Virus record (IMG/VR): IMGVR_UViG_3300027151_000002 | Coordinates: 1-64,000 of that record | Strand: one strand, 5' to 3' | DNA from: a virus | Length of the DNA: 64,000 nt | In this document: piece after piece, positions 39,963 to 50,685 of the stretch | How the letters are laid out: every line of letters starts with the position of its first letter | How positions within the stretch are numbered: position 1 is the first letter of the stretch | Notes under the pieces: generated by a model | Database searches by the model: none | Seen by the model: only the letters and a program-made list of their open reading frames with translations | What the model was told of the DNA's origin: nothing | Translations under genes and position numbers: made by a program

Positions 39963-42900
39963 GAAAGCTTCTTCCTTACGAGCGTGCTCTTATCGACGCT
40001 TTGCAAATTTCAGAGGAAGAATATTGGCAGTTTTATTTAGCAAGATTAAATTACAGGGACGAAAAACAAGGCACTATTCTTGATGTAAGAATGGGAACGG
40101 GTGCGGAGTGGGCATTGGCCGCCGCGATTGTCTCTATTGTCGGAACTGTTGCACAAGTCGCCGCGACTTTACTTGCTCCAAAGCCAGAGATTCCTGGTCA
40201 AAAGATGGGGAGTCAATCTCGCAACCCATTTTTTGCTCCACGTTACGGATTTAATTCTCTTCAAGAAGTGGCTCGCTATGGAGAGCCCATCAATCTCATC
40301 TATACCAATACTGACGAGAACAAAGCAGCAGGAGGCTTGCGCGTCAACACGTCTCTTGTCTGGTCTGCAGTACATAGCTTTGGTACTAGCCAATACATGC
40401 AAATGCTTGCAGTTATTGGTGCTGGCCCTGTTCAAAGCTTCGACTACGGACGCACCGCTTTTGGTCAAACGCCGCTTAGAGACTTGGCATCTCAACGGTA
40501 TTTTCTTTATGCCAATGAAGCAGAAGGACGACTTTCCTTCAAGGACAAAAAGTTTCCGTCTGATGTGTCAGTTGCGAGTGATCCAATTTATACCACTGAG
40601 AATGATTTAATTTGTTCTGTTATCAAAAACGGACAAAATAGAGCGCAAGGTTATAGTCAAGCCTTTTCACCTACTACAAGCTCTTCGCTGGGTCTGTACG
40701 ACGTGGTGCCATTAAGAGTGCAAGTAGAGGATCGAGACGATGAGGGGCGCCTGCGTCAAGACTCCCTGGGAATTAATGTAACTGAAGGACGAGGAATTTA
40801 TTGGCCGAGCACATGGCCGTCAACAGGTGTAAGGCCATCATTTCCTGTTGGGAATCGACTTACTATTTCTTTTTCGGAAGATGACAATAAACCTACAGAG
40901 CAAGTACAACGTGCAGCTCTTGATTTAAGGAGTGCTTATATTGGTGTGTTTGATTCTGCTAGCACGTACAAAATTGGAGCAGCAAAATTTAAACTTGTAG
41001 CGGATAACATTCGGAGCGGCGTAGACATTGAAGGAACTTTTATTTTTGAATGCACTGAAAGCGGCGTGCTATGTGAAGAGGATTATTCCACTCAACGTTA
41101 TCAGCAAAACGAAGAAGATTTAAGGAGACAGAAGCGAGAAGCAGAAGAACTAATTGCTACGCTTAACGCAGAAAAAGGGGCAGCTTTTGCAGAGCGCTTT
41201 ACTGGGCCTGGATCAGACAGGATTGCGGCGTTTGATGCGGAGCTAGAGGAGATTGATAATGCCATTGAAAGTGCTACTGCCGTTTTGAAGGGCAACCTTT
41301 CAAACAGTGAGCTTTTGAATGTAATCAAAGATGAAGGAGCTTTCAAGGATATTAGGGATACGATTGACAAGATAGAAAACGAAATCAAAGTATTGAACGA
41401 TGAGATTGAGAATTTACAGGACGAGATTTCTGACATCCTTGAAATCGCGCCTGGCAGTAGAACAAACAGACAGAAGGAACGATTAAAAGAAGCAAAAAAA
41501 GAAAAGAAGGACAAAATTAACAAGAAGAAAGAAAAGCGAGTGCAGCTTCGCGATGAATTCGCGAGACTTTCCACTCGCGCCATTGAACAGGGTCTTTATG
41601 ACAGCAATAAGAATACCAATCTCCGAGAAGAGCGAAAGGCGCTAAAGGCTAGGCGCCGTGCGATTACCAAAAAGAGAACTGAAGTTGCAAGCGCTGTTGA
41701 TCGCGATAGTTCAGCAGAAGCCGTGTCTCAATCTGCATGGACGGCAAGCTATGACGCAGCAGTTGCCAATTTAAATCAAATTACCAGGCTATTAAAAAAC
41801 GAAAATTCTTGGAATGACTATTTCAATACAAAATGTATTGCCAAGATTGACGAAATACGCTACGAATGCGTAACAAAATGTGAAGTGGTAAACTTTGCAT
41901 TCAAAGCGAAGGTGTTTCAGCGCATTCAAGGGCGCATGAATAAATATGCAGAAGAGGACCAGCAGGGGCACAAAGATAGTGACAATGGCGTGCGCAATCG
42001 CACTGCCATGTTTTGGTTGTGGTATAAAAAGTCTGATGAAGAAACGTATAAATTAGTCCCATATGTTATTGGCGTTAGGAACGGCAAAGAGCTTGACACT
42101 TATGTTGGGCTACGCTTTATCGCTCCATCGAAAGAAAAATGGCAATTTAAGCTAGAGCCCATTGTTGATCTAGCAGCAGAATTACGCACTCGTAACAATG
42201 GTGCAGATATGCCAATGATTTATCTACGCACTTCTGGATATGGAGGGTCAATTAACGGTCAAACGATTGACTTGGGAGGCGGTTTTTCCATTGTTTACAA
42301 AGGCAAGTCTGCTGAAAATACAAGGCGTGGCATTCCTCCATTGAATCGTGCTCCTAAGTTTGTTGATGAATGGGGGCTGTTTTCTCTGCGTAGCGACACG
42401 CAGATTTCCTTTTCCTTTGAAAGCGGAGCGGAAATCAACTTAGTTGCCGTGACAGAGCAGCAGCAACAAGATCTGACCGACTTCACTTATAAAGACATAT
42501 CTATGCTTGGTCTAAACATTTATAGCGGCCAAGGCGTAAGAGACTTGCGCTCACTTAGTGCATGGGTGAATAAAGGGAAAAAGGTTAGGAAAATTATTGA
42601 CGTCGATGGTAATTATGCGGATGTGCTTTCTGAATCTACAAGTTATGCGCCAGAAATCTTCTTGGATAGTGTGCTTGACAAGGAAAACGGCATTACGGCT
42701 TATGCCAATATCAATGGCATAGACAAAAAGCAGCTTGGTATTTCCCAACAATTTTGCAAAGTAAATGAGCTATTTATGGACGGCGTGATCGCCGATCCTG
42801 CGTCGTGGCGGGAATTTTGGTCGCAAGTTGCTCCATTTAGCCTGCTGGAATTTGCCCGCATTGGAGGCAAGGAAACTTTAATTCCTGCTGTGCCTTACGA

Positions 42901-43663
42901 CAGCCGCCTTTATACGATTTCACGGGAGGTGCAAATTTCTGCCCTCTTTAATCAAGGGAATATTTTAGAGGACAGTTATAAAGAAGAATTCCTTGACTAT
43001 GGCGATAACACGCAGGATTTAATTGCCACCATTGTTTATCGAGATACGGCGAATGATAAAGTTTTTCCTCAGAACACTAGCGTTCAAATTCATAAAGACG
43101 ATGCGGAGTTTGATGAAAGCTTGAGCATTCGTCAAACCTTTGACTTATCTGCTTTTGTAAGCAGCAGAGAGCAAGCAATTAAATATGGCAAGCTTCTTTG
43201 TCAGCAACGTCGATATTCTCGTCGTGCCATTGAATTTAAGACATTCCCCACTGAAAGTCCAGTTGCTCCTGGTTCATATATTTACGTGCAGCTAGATCAA
43301 AACCAATGGGATGACATTAGAAGCGGCATCGTTGAAGAAGAAGGCAAGCTTAATATTCCACTGGCTGAAGAAGCTGTAAATGGCAGTTTTACCGTGCTGC
43401 TTTACAACGGCCAAGACTCGCCCACAAAACTGTCTTCCGTTCCCATTGCTAATAACCAATCGTCTGAATTAGCGGGCTATGAAGGGTGGTTGTTTGTGCT
43501 TGGCATAGAGCTAACGAAAAAACGTGTTTTCCGCGTAACTGGTGTGTCAATGGAAGAAGAAGGAGAAATTACAATTAGTGCCGTCGAACATCAGTGCGAC
43601 GAAATTGGAGGAGCTACGTTGTCTAAGATTGCTCATTTTGATGACGTCTTCTTAGTTGAATAG
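39959..43663 (+). CDS. Tail tip / host specificity protein (J-like)
   Basis: A 1234-residue protein in the central-fibre position. It has a hydrophobic N-terminal segment (ALAAAIVSIVGTVAQVAATLLAP), a tail-hub region (about 80-370) and a long, highly charged coiled coil (about 380-545, with EAKKEKKDKINKKKEKR). The C-terminal half (about 800-1234) shows the fibronectin-like and beta strands usual for lambda J relatives. It should form the tail tip contacting the host receptor. Coiled-coil insertion of this length is unusual for the family. Confidence 0.8.
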   Translation: MRKLLPYERALIDALQISEEEYWQFYLARLNYRDEKQGTILDVRMGTGAEWALAAAIVSIVGTVAQVAATLLAPKPEIPGQKMGSQSRNPFFAPRYGFNSLQEVARYGEPINLIYTNTDENKAAGGLRVNTSLVWSAVHSFGTSQYMQMLAVIGAGPVQSFDYGRTAFGQTPLRDLASQRYFLYANEAEGRLSFKDKKFPSDVSVASDPIYTTENDLICSVIKNGQNRAQGYSQAFSPTTSSSLGLYDVVPLRVQVEDRDDEGRLRQDSLGINVTEGRGIYWPSTWPSTGVRPSFPVGNRLTISFSEDDNKPTEQVQRAALDLRSAYIGVFDSASTYKIGAAKFKLVADNIRSGVDIEGTFIFECTESGVLCEEDYSTQRYQQNEEDLRRQKREAEELIATLNAEKGAAFAERFTGPGSDRIAAFDAELEEIDNAIESATAVLKGNLSNSELLNVIKDEGAFKDIRDTIDKIENEIKVLNDEIENLQDEISDILEIAPGSRTNRQKERLKEAKKEKKDKINKKKEKRVQLRDEFARLSTRAIEQGLYDSNKNTNLREERKALKARRRAITKKRTEVASAVDRDSSAEAVSQSAWTASYDAAVANLNQITRLLKNENSWNDYFNTKCIAKIDEIRYECVTKCEVVNFAFKAKVFQRIQGRMNKYAEEDQQGHKDSDNGVRNRTAMFWLWYKKSDEETYKLVPYVIGVRNGKELDTYVGLRFIAPSKEKWQFKLEPIVDLAAELRTRNNGADMPMIYLRTSGYGGSINGQTIDLGGGFSIVYKGKSAENTRRGIPPLNRAPKFVDEWGLFSLRSDTQISFSFESGAEINLVAVTEQQQQDLTDFTYKDISMLGLNIYSGQGVRDLRSLSAWVNKGKKVRKIIDVDGNYADVLSESTSYAPEIFLDSVLDKENGITAYANINGIDKKQLGISQQFCKVNELFMDGVIADPASWREFWSQVAPFSLLEFARIGGKETLIPAVPYDSRLYTISREVQISALFNQGNILEDSYKEEFLDYGDNTQDLIATIVYRDTANDKVFPQNTSVQIHKDDAEFDESLSIRQTFDLSAFVSSREQAIKYGKLLCQQRRYSRRAIEFKTFPTESPVAPGSYIYVQLDQNQWDDIRSGIVEEEGKLNIPLAEEAVNGSFTVLLYNGQDSPTKLSSVPIANNQSSELAGYEGWLFVLGIELTKKRVFRVTGVSMEEEGEITISAVEHQCDEIGGATLSKIAHFDDVFLVE

Positions 43664-43698
43664 AAACGTTGCTATCATAAACAAAAAGCTTTAAGACG

Positions 43699-44118
43699 AT
43701 GCCCTTTTATACCGGCCGTACTGGCAAGCTAAAGATTGGCACTAACCAAGTATCAAAAGTTCGCAACTGGACTCTTGATACTTCCGTAAACATGCTGGAT
43801 ACTACGGCTTTAGGGGATACTGCCAATACTTTCACTCCTGGCTTGTCTAGCGCCACTGGTAGCGCCACGTTGTCGTACTACAACGGCGATACCACTGATG
43901 TGACCGATCTTCTTACAAGGATTGCCAAAACTGGTGCGGTCACTGACGCTGACGTGGCTGCCCTCACTTTTGAAGTGGGACCGGATCAATACTTTACGGC
44001 TAATGCTTTCATTAACAGTGCAAGCATCACATCATCCACTGATGAGCTTACCACTGTCTCGTTTAACTTTACAATTAATGGCGCTCTAACTGCTGTTGTG
44101 CTTACTGGCACTGCTTGA
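43699..44118 (+). CDS. Tail-tube-like protein
   Basis: A 139-residue protein. GRTGKLKIGTNQVSKVRNWTL, DTTALGDTANTFTPGL and SATLSYYNGDTTDV follow the pattern of phage tail-tube proteins (gpV-like barrel). It is unusual that it lies after the tail tip gene instead of before the chaperone. It is similar in pattern to the C-terminal half of the gene that follows. Confidence 0.7.
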   Translation: MPFYTGRTGKLKIGTNQVSKVRNWTLDTSVNMLDTTALGDTANTFTPGLSSATGSATLSYYNGDTTDVTDLLTRIAKTGAVTDADVAALTFEVGPDQYFTANAFINSASITSSTDELTTVSFNFTINGALTAVVLTGTA

Positions 44119-44167
44119 TATGATGCTGTTATTGTTCGTACAATAGAATAATCAATGCTGAGGCGAA

Positions 44168-45178
44168 ATGACATTCTTTGTTGGCCATACAGGCGCGATT
44201 AAGCTTCAGCGTGGTGGAGAGAATGTTTTCACTGCTGCCATTTCGCCTGATGATGTTAATACCGCGTTAAACCGCTTTAGTTTTGACGATAGTGATAGGA
44301 ACATAATTGCTGGAGATTTTTTAGAAATTAGCACGGAAGACCCTAGGGGCCTTCTGTTTATGCCCGCTTCTTTTTGGAGCGTTCCGGGGCCGGATGTTGA
44401 TGGTTATAGCGAAGTGGTATGGAATGATAATGCCACTGTTGGTTTAGCTGGATGGCAAGATGATGAGATGGGCTTTTCATCTGAATTACCTCCGGAGGGA
44501 TACACTGAATATCGCATGAGTCCATATCAAGTGCCAAAAAATGCACGGGCCTATGCTCACATTAATCAACTAGGAGGTATTCGCCTTTTTGATAGCTTTG
44601 AAAGTGCCATTAATAATGAGCGAGCAGATGAATATGCGTTGGCCCAGTTTTACGGCGAATCATTGCCAGTTACGATTGGAGTGAAAGACACTAGGTATAA
44701 CACACTGGGCTCTGTTACATCGTTTGAAATAAATACTGACAGGGCTGCGATGGAGACGACAAGCTTGTCGGACACCTTTAAGCAGCAGTATTCAGCAGGA
44801 TTACTCAGTGGCAATGGAAGCATCGAATGTTTGTTTAGTTATGACACTATTCCAAGACAGGACACACCACTATTCTTGCTGCAAGTTATTAACAGAATAA
44901 ATATTGGCAGTGCATTTAAAGCTTTGCTTTCGATTTCGTCGGTAGATAGATCACCAAGCTTTAGAGAAGAAGTTTATTACGAAGTTGAGGCAGTTGTAAC
45001 AAGGGCGGGTGTAACTGTAACGTCTGACGCCTTAGTGGCTTGTTCCATTGATTTTGTTACCACTGGGGAATTCAAGCTTCGCGTGGGAATACCAACTGAG
45101 TTCATCTTGAAAGAAGATGATGATGCCATTTATCTTGAGCAAAGCCTTGATTATCTGCTGCAGGAACCCAGTGATTAA
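44168..45178 (+). CDS. Tail-tube-related structural protein
   Basis: A 336-residue protein. The N-terminus FFVGHTGAIKLQRGGENVF echoes FYTGRTGKLKIG of the gene upstream, and residues 180-240 (LGSVTSFEIN-TDRAAMETTSLSD, GLLSGNGSIECLFSYD) align with its VRNWTLDTS-x-LDTTALGD and LSSATGSATLSYY blocks. It therefore seems a larger paralogue with inserted sequence between the first strand pair and the rest. It may form a specialised section of the tube or tip. Confidence 0.6.
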   Translation: MTFFVGHTGAIKLQRGGENVFTAAISPDDVNTALNRFSFDDSDRNIIAGDFLEISTEDPRGLLFMPASFWSVPGPDVDGYSEVVWNDNATVGLAGWQDDEMGFSSELPPEGYTEYRMSPYQVPKNARAYAHINQLGGIRLFDSFESAINNERADEYALAQFYGESLPVTIGVKDTRYNTLGSVTSFEINTDRAAMETTSLSDTFKQQYSAGLLSGNGSIECLFSYDTIPRQDTPLFLLQVINRINIGSAFKALLSISSVDRSPSFREEVYYEVEAVVTRAGVTVTSDALVACSIDFVTTGEFKLRVGIPTEFILKEDDDAIYLEQSLDYLLQEPSD

Positions 45179-45254
45179 TTTAAGGGATGAGGGGGAGTCA
45201 TAATAGCTATTATCGTTTAAGACTAGACTGTATTTAGCACTGCCTTTTTGAGAG

Positions 45255-48200
45255 ATGGCCGATCAAAGAATTACGGAACTCGTCGAACTTCCTCAGGGAG
45301 GCGTAGCTTCTAACGACGTACTACCCATTTCGGACGTTAGCGCCAGTCAAACCAAGAAGGTGCAAGTGAAGAGCCTGATCCAGGCAGGCTTTAACATTGC
45401 TGACGCTTCAACTCTTGATATTTCAAAGATTAATCAAGCCAGTATTGCAAAACTTACTGGCTCTTCCATTGCCCCTAATACGCTCACTTATGACAAGATA
45501 CAGCAAGTAAGCGCTAATAAGCTTCTAGGTCGCAGTAGTTCTACTGGCAATGTAGAAGAGATTGATTGCACTGTTTATATTCGCACTCTTCTTGATGATG
45601 CCAATGCTGCTGGTGCACGTTCCACATTGGAATTGGGAATAGTTGCCACTGGCAACACTATCAATACCAGTCTTCTTGAAGACTTAAGCATTACCACTGG
45701 TAAGATCAATAATTTAGCAGTTACGGCCGCAAAGCTTGCTAGCGGCGCGGTAGAAACAGCCAAGATTTTTGATGGTGCTGTCACTTCTGCAAAAATTGAA
45801 ACCAGTGGCATTACAGGGAATAATGTAAGTGCTGGCGCCATTGATACTGTTCATCTAGCTGCAAGTGGCATTACGCTTGCAAAAATGGCAGCCAATTCAG
45901 TTGGCACCATTCAATTAGTTGATAGTGGCATTACGCAGGCAAAATTGGCCAGTGGCGCCATCTCTTCAGCAAATATCGCCGACAGTGGCATCACGCAAAT
46001 TAAGCTTGCTAGTGGCGCTGTAAATACAATCAATTTGGTTGACAGTGGAATCACTGCCGCGAAATTAGCTTCCGGCGCTGTCACCATTGAAAAATTGGCG
46101 CTTGCTTCCGGCGAGCTATCGGGCGTAGTAATCACTGCGAGTTCCATTCCTTCTGGAAGCTATACAAGTGGTTCCATTCCAACTGCAGCCATTGAAGATA
46201 ATGCCGTCACTTTTGCCAAGATTCAACAAGTGGCAAGTGGCGTGCTGCTTGGTCGAGCATCTGCTGGTAGCGGCAACGTAGAAAGCATCACACTTACTGC
46301 GGCAGGCAGGGCATTGTTGGATGATGCTGATGCCACTGCACAGCGCACTACGCTTGGACTTGGTTCGTTAGCCGTAAAAAATACAGTAGGAAGTGGAGAT
46401 TATGACTCTTCTTCCATTGTCACTGGAAACATTGCCGACAGTGCAATCACCACTGCAAAGCTTGCTGATAGTGGCGTTACTACTGTCAAAATTGTAGATG
46501 CAAACGTTACGGCAGACAAGCTTGCTAGTAATTCTGTTACTACAGCCAAGATTATTGACGGTGGCGTTACAACTGCCAAGATTGCTGACGGAGCTGTTTC
46601 TTACGCAAAAATTCAAGCCACTTCTACAAGCAATGTGTTGCTTGGTCGCTCTTCAGCAAGTGGCGGTACTGTAGAAGAAATCTCTTGCACTTCTGCGGCG
46701 CGTTCTATTCTTGATGATGCAACTATTGCTGATATTCGCTCCACTCTTGGTCTTGGCACATTAGCCACGCAAAACGGCACCTTTACTGGTACGTCCACTG
46801 GTACTAATACTGGCGACCAGACCATCACGCTTTCTGGAGATGTTACAGGCACTGGCACAGGGGCGTTTGCTGCCACTATCGCCACTTCTGCAGTCACTTC
46901 AGCAAAGATTAATGACGGGGCTGTTACCACTGCAAAAATTGCGGATGGTGCTGTTACCAGCGCCAAGATGGCGAATAATTCTGCTGCCATTGTTGCTGGC
47001 TCCACTCCTGTTGGTAGTGGCATCTTTATTGGCCAGCAATGGCTAAATACTGGCACTGGCGTTGAATACACTTGGACGGGAAGTGAATGGCAGCGACAGT
47101 CTGGTCTTTCCACTGCTGTCATCTCTGGCGACACTGTTTACAGCTTTACCACCTCCTATCCTGATGCCTTCAGTGCATCCATTGTTCCTTCGTTAAACAC
47201 GCAAGTTGCCACGCGCTTCTTTGCTGGTCCTGCAAGCGGCAGTGCTGATGCTGCTCCGACTTTCCGTGCCATCACCGCCAATGATCTTCCTAGGGCTACC
47301 ACGGCAGCATTAGGCGTAGCTCAAGCTGGTACGGGCCTAGTAACTGTCAGCGGCATCTTTAACCACGCGAATAGCGTGGCGTCTGGCATCTATTACAAAG
47401 TAACAGTGGATGCACAGGGGCACGTTAGTGCTGGTCAGACAAGCTTGGTTGCGGATGACATTCCGTCTCTTCCTGCAAGCAAAATTACTACTGGCACATT
47501 TGGTAGTGGCTTAATTGCGGATGATTCCATTCTTGCTTCTAAACTTGCAAACTATTCAGTGAGTCAGTTTGGCGAAGCACCGCCGGTTGCTGATTTTATT
47601 GGACAATTCTTCTTCAATCCATTGGAGAAAGACCTTTACTTATGGGATGGTAACGTTTGGAACCCTGTTGGCATTAGCGTTGGCGAAATCATCTTTGGTG
47701 GCACATATAACGCAAGCGGAAATATTATTGCTAGCACCAGTAGCGATGGTGCTGCTGTTGGTTTAACCGTTGGGCAACCACTTCCCACTCCTTCTGCCAC
47801 GTTTAATCGTTATTACGTGGTGGTAGCAAGCGGTGGTACTGGCACTTCGCCTGCTCCTGCTACTACTTTGCAGCCGCCCGACATTCTGCTTTGCAATGGT
47901 GCTGCTTGGACTGAAGTGGATGTTAGCTCCACTTATCTTTCGCAGAGCGCTGCGCAGGTGTCCTTTACTCCTGCTGCAAGCATTTCTGCAAGCAACGTAC
48001 AAGCTGCCATTGAAGAAGTTAGCAACGAATGTAGGAATGTTAATAACGTAGCGAGCGGCATTCTTGCCACTGGTTATGGCGGAACAAGCTTTAATTCCTA
48101 CACGAAGGGTGATCTTCTTGTTGGCAGTGGAACCACTCTTGTCAAGCAAGCAGTGGGAACAAATGGGCAAGTATTGACGGCTAATTCTGCGTTTGGTGGC

Positions 48201-48803
48201 GGTGTTCAGTGGGTGACGCCTGCAAGTGGCACAGTTCTTTCAGTGAGCGTTAATGCTCCGCTCACTGTTGTTAGCGGCACCACAACGCCAGTTATTTCCA
48301 TCCCTGACGCTACGACAAGCGTGCGTGGCACCGTTCAGCTCACTGACAGCACGAGCACTACTAGCTCTACGCTTGCTGCCACTGCCACTGCAGTAAAGAG
48401 CGCTTATGACCTGGCTAATGCAGCATTGCCCAAAGCTGGTGGGACTATTACTGGTGCCGTTACATTCGGGACGACAGGCACGCTTTTCTTTGAGGGCGCC
48501 ACTGATAACGCTTTTGAAATTCAGCTTACTGCTGCTGATGCCACGGCGGACAGGACAATCACGCTTCCCAACGTCACTGGCACTGTTGTCACTACTGGTG
48601 ATACTGGCACAGTCACCAATACAATGCTTGCTGGCAGCATTGCTGATACCAAACTTAATACTATTTCCACCGCTGGAAAAGTTAGTAATAGCGCCACCAC
48701 TGCTACCAGCGCTAACACTGCTAGCGCAATTGTCGCTCGCGATGCAAGTGGTAATTTCTCTGCTGGTACTATTGATGCCATCATTGATGAAGGCACGTTC
48801 TAA
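45255..48803 (+). CDS. Long repetitive tail fibre
   Basis: An 1182-residue Ala/Ser/Thr-rich fibre. The N-terminal 50 residues (ITELVELPQGGVASNDVLPI) are typical of a virion-attachment motif. Residues about 130-585 consist of many DSGIT-AKLASGAV and DGAVTTAKIADGA type repeats, which form helical stalk structures in fibres. A GGSGTxLVKQ-type motif and further Thr-rich repeats follow to the C-terminus (about 950-1182). It should project from the tail and bind the host surface. A large hairpin terminator follows. Confidence 0.85.
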   Translation: MADQRITELVELPQGGVASNDVLPISDVSASQTKKVQVKSLIQAGFNIADASTLDISKINQASIAKLTGSSIAPNTLTYDKIQQVSANKLLGRSSSTGNVEEIDCTVYIRTLLDDANAAGARSTLELGIVATGNTINTSLLEDLSITTGKINNLAVTAAKLASGAVETAKIFDGAVTSAKIETSGITGNNVSAGAIDTVHLAASGITLAKMAANSVGTIQLVDSGITQAKLASGAISSANIADSGITQIKLASGAVNTINLVDSGITAAKLASGAVTIEKLALASGELSGVVITASSIPSGSYTSGSIPTAAIEDNAVTFAKIQQVASGVLLGRASAGSGNVESITLTAAGRALLDDADATAQRTTLGLGSLAVKNTVGSGDYDSSSIVTGNIADSAITTAKLADSGVTTVKIVDANVTADKLASNSVTTAKIIDGGVTTAKIADGAVSYAKIQATSTSNVLLGRSSASGGTVEEISCTSAARSILDDATIADIRSTLGLGTLATQNGTFTGTSTGTNTGDQTITLSGDVTGTGTGAFAATIATSAVTSAKINDGAVTTAKIADGAVTSAKMANNSAAIVAGSTPVGSGIFIGQQWLNTGTGVEYTWTGSEWQRQSGLSTAVISGDTVYSFTTSYPDAFSASIVPSLNTQVATRFFAGPASGSADAAPTFRAITANDLPRATTAALGVAQAGTGLVTVSGIFNHANSVASGIYYKVTVDAQGHVSAGQTSLVADDIPSLPASKITTGTFGSGLIADDSILASKLANYSVSQFGEAPPVADFIGQFFFNPLEKDLYLWDGNVWNPVGISVGEIIFGGTYNASGNIIASTSSDGAAVGLTVGQPLPTPSATFNRYYVVVASGGTGTSPAPATTLQPPDILLCNGAAWTEVDVSSTYLSQSAAQVSFTPAASISASNVQAAIEEVSNECRNVNNVASGILATGYGGTSFNSYTKGDLLVGSGTTLVKQAVGTNGQVLTANSAFGGGVQWVTPASGTVLSVSVNAPLTVVSGTTTPVISIPDATTSVRGTVQLTDSTSTTSSTLAATATAVKSAYDLANAALPKAGGTITGAVTFGTTGTLFFEGATDNAFEIQLTAADATADRTITLPNVTGTVVTTGDTGTVTNTMLAGSIADTKLNTISTAGKVSNSATTATSANTASAIVARDASGNFSAGTIDAIIDEGTF

Positions 48804-48815
48804 TCATTAGAAAAC

Positions 48816-48873
48816 AAAAGCCTTTTAGAATTGCAAGAGACTAATTTGTCTCCTGTAATTCTGGAAGGCTTTT
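48816..48873 (+). terminator. Long nested terminator hairpin
   Basis: AAAAGCCTT pairs with AAGGCTTTT, inside which AGAATT pairs with AATTCT and GAGAC with GTCTC. The T tract ends four bases before the next start codon. A nested structure of this length is unusual and could also act as an RNA processing site. Confidence 0.75.
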
Positions 48874-48877
48874 AATT

Positions 48878-50665
48878 ATGGCTGGTGTTCTTCAGCATCT
48901 GCGTTCATCGACGCTTAACAAGCGCCCTAATCCTGCGTCCATGGTTGATGGACAATTGGCCATTAACTATGCAAGTGGTAGTCCTGGAGCATTCTTTAAG
49001 GATACCAATGGTAATTTAGTGAAAGTGGGGCCTGTGCATGTTGGCGCAACGGCTCCTAATGTTAGTCCTGCAAGTGGCGGCACTGCTGGTAATAGCCTTG
49101 GCGAGCAATGGCTTGATACCAGTGGCGGCACTTATGTGTTTAAGATTTGGGACGGTGCTGCATGGCGCAGTGAGGCTGGTGAGTTTGTAAACGTCACTGG
49201 CGACACGATGACTGGTGCGTTTGGTGTTGTCGCGGGCTCAGATTCCACGCCAGGACTATTTATTAGCGGGGACGCAAATACTGGTATTTACTCTCCTGGT
49301 GCAGACCAGCTAGCTCTAACCACTAATGGCACTGGGCGACTGTTTATTGACAGTTCAGGTCGTGTAGGGATTGGCACTACGAGCCCCGCATCAAAACTCG
49401 ACGTATCTGGAGACATAAATTATTCGGGCGATATAGGCACAAGCGGAAATGGCTTTATTTACTCCTACGGTGGAGGATCGCTTGGTGATGTCCGAACTGG
49501 ACTTAAGCTTGATGGACAAAATAAAGCTTTCTTAGTTTTCACTGATGCTTTAGAACGCGCCCGCATCGACAGCTCCGGCAGGCTCTTAGTTGGTACGTCT
49601 ACTGCGGATACAGCAAATGGCACGGCGCCTTTGCAAATCAGCACTGAAGGTAATACCGCAGATAGCGGAATCTTTATCCGCAACAGTAGTTCAGTAGCCT
49701 TTGCGGCTCAATTAAGGCTTGGTAGTTCTCGCGGAACCAAAGCAAGCCCCTCAAGCGTGGCAAGCGGAGATACTCTTACTGAGATTCATGGAGCGGGATA
49801 CGACGGCAGCGCCTGGATTCGTGCTGCAAGCATAGGAGTTGTTGTAGACGGCACCCCTGGCACTAGTGACATGCCAGGCCGAATCATACTGAGCACGACC
49901 TCCGACGGGGCGAGTACTCCAACGGAGCGGATGAGGATTGGGAGTACTGGACGAGTTACTATTCAGAACAATACTGGTTCTTACGATGCCGGAGGCAGCG
50001 GTCCTGGCCTAGAAATATTTGCTGGCCAGGAAGTTGGTCGCTATTCATATCACTTCGGAGCTTACGTTACTGGGGGCGCAATTGGTCCTTATATTAGAAG
50101 CGCACAAAACAGTAATTGGGCATCACCAGTTAATCTCGCTATTTTACATAATACTGGCTCATCATTTTGGTCAAACTTACTACCTGCAACAGATAATACT
50201 TATTCTTGTGGGGGATCAGCAGCTCGCTGGACAGCTATTTGGGCTGTCAACGGAGCCATCCAAACATCAGATATTCGTGACAAAACGGAAATTCGGCCTA
50301 TTGAAAATGGTATTGATTTTATCAAGCGCCTCCGGCCTATTACCTACAAATGGAAGATTGGTGGATATGAAATAGAGCGCGATGAAGACGGTGCTCCCAT
50401 TCCAGACGAAAACGGAAATCCAAGGCAGCATCCCGTTCCCGGTAATCGTACGCACTGGGGATTTGCATCTCAAGAGGTCAAGACAGTCGCCGACGAGTTC
50501 GGTATTGACTTTGGCGGATGGGTGTTAACCGATAAAAACGATCCCGACAGCCAGCAGGCTCTGCGTTACGACCAGTTCATTGCACCGCTGACCAAGGCTC
50601 TGCAGGAGGCGTTGGCTGAGATCGACGTACTTAAGGCCAAAGTTGCAGCTCTTGAAAGCGCGTAG
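48878..50665 (+). CDS. Tail fibre with S74 intramolecular chaperone
   Basis: A 595-residue protein. The N-terminus (HLRSSTLNKRPNPASMVDGQLAI) is a typical fibre attachment module. The middle contains DSSGRVGIGTTSPASKLDVS, an S74-associated shaft repeat. The C-terminal about 130 residues carry SDIRDKTEIRPIENG followed by LRPITYKWK and WGFASQEVK, the Peptidase_S74 domain that trimerises the fibre and then cuts itself off. The coiled coil ALQEALAEIDVLKAKVAALE ends it. Confidence 0.9.
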   Translation: MAGVLQHLRSSTLNKRPNPASMVDGQLAINYASGSPGAFFKDTNGNLVKVGPVHVGATAPNVSPASGGTAGNSLGEQWLDTSGGTYVFKIWDGAAWRSEAGEFVNVTGDTMTGAFGVVAGSDSTPGLFISGDANTGIYSPGADQLALTTNGTGRLFIDSSGRVGIGTTSPASKLDVSGDINYSGDIGTSGNGFIYSYGGGSLGDVRTGLKLDGQNKAFLVFTDALERARIDSSGRLLVGTSTADTANGTAPLQISTEGNTADSGIFIRNSSSVAFAAQLRLGSSRGTKASPSSVASGDTLTEIHGAGYDGSAWIRAASIGVVVDGTPGTSDMPGRIILSTTSDGASTPTERMRIGSTGRVTIQNNTGSYDAGGSGPGLEIFAGQEVGRYSYHFGAYVTGGAIGPYIRSAQNSNWASPVNLAILHNTGSSFWSNLLPATDNTYSCGGSAARWTAIWAVNGAIQTSDIRDKTEIRPIENGIDFIKRLRPITYKWKIGGYEIERDEDGAPIPDENGNPRQHPVPGNRTHWGFASQEVKTVADEFGIDFGGWVLTDKNDPDSQQALRYDQFIAPLTKALQEALAEIDVLKAKVAALESA

Positions 50666-50685
50666 TCCACATCGCTACTAGCTCT

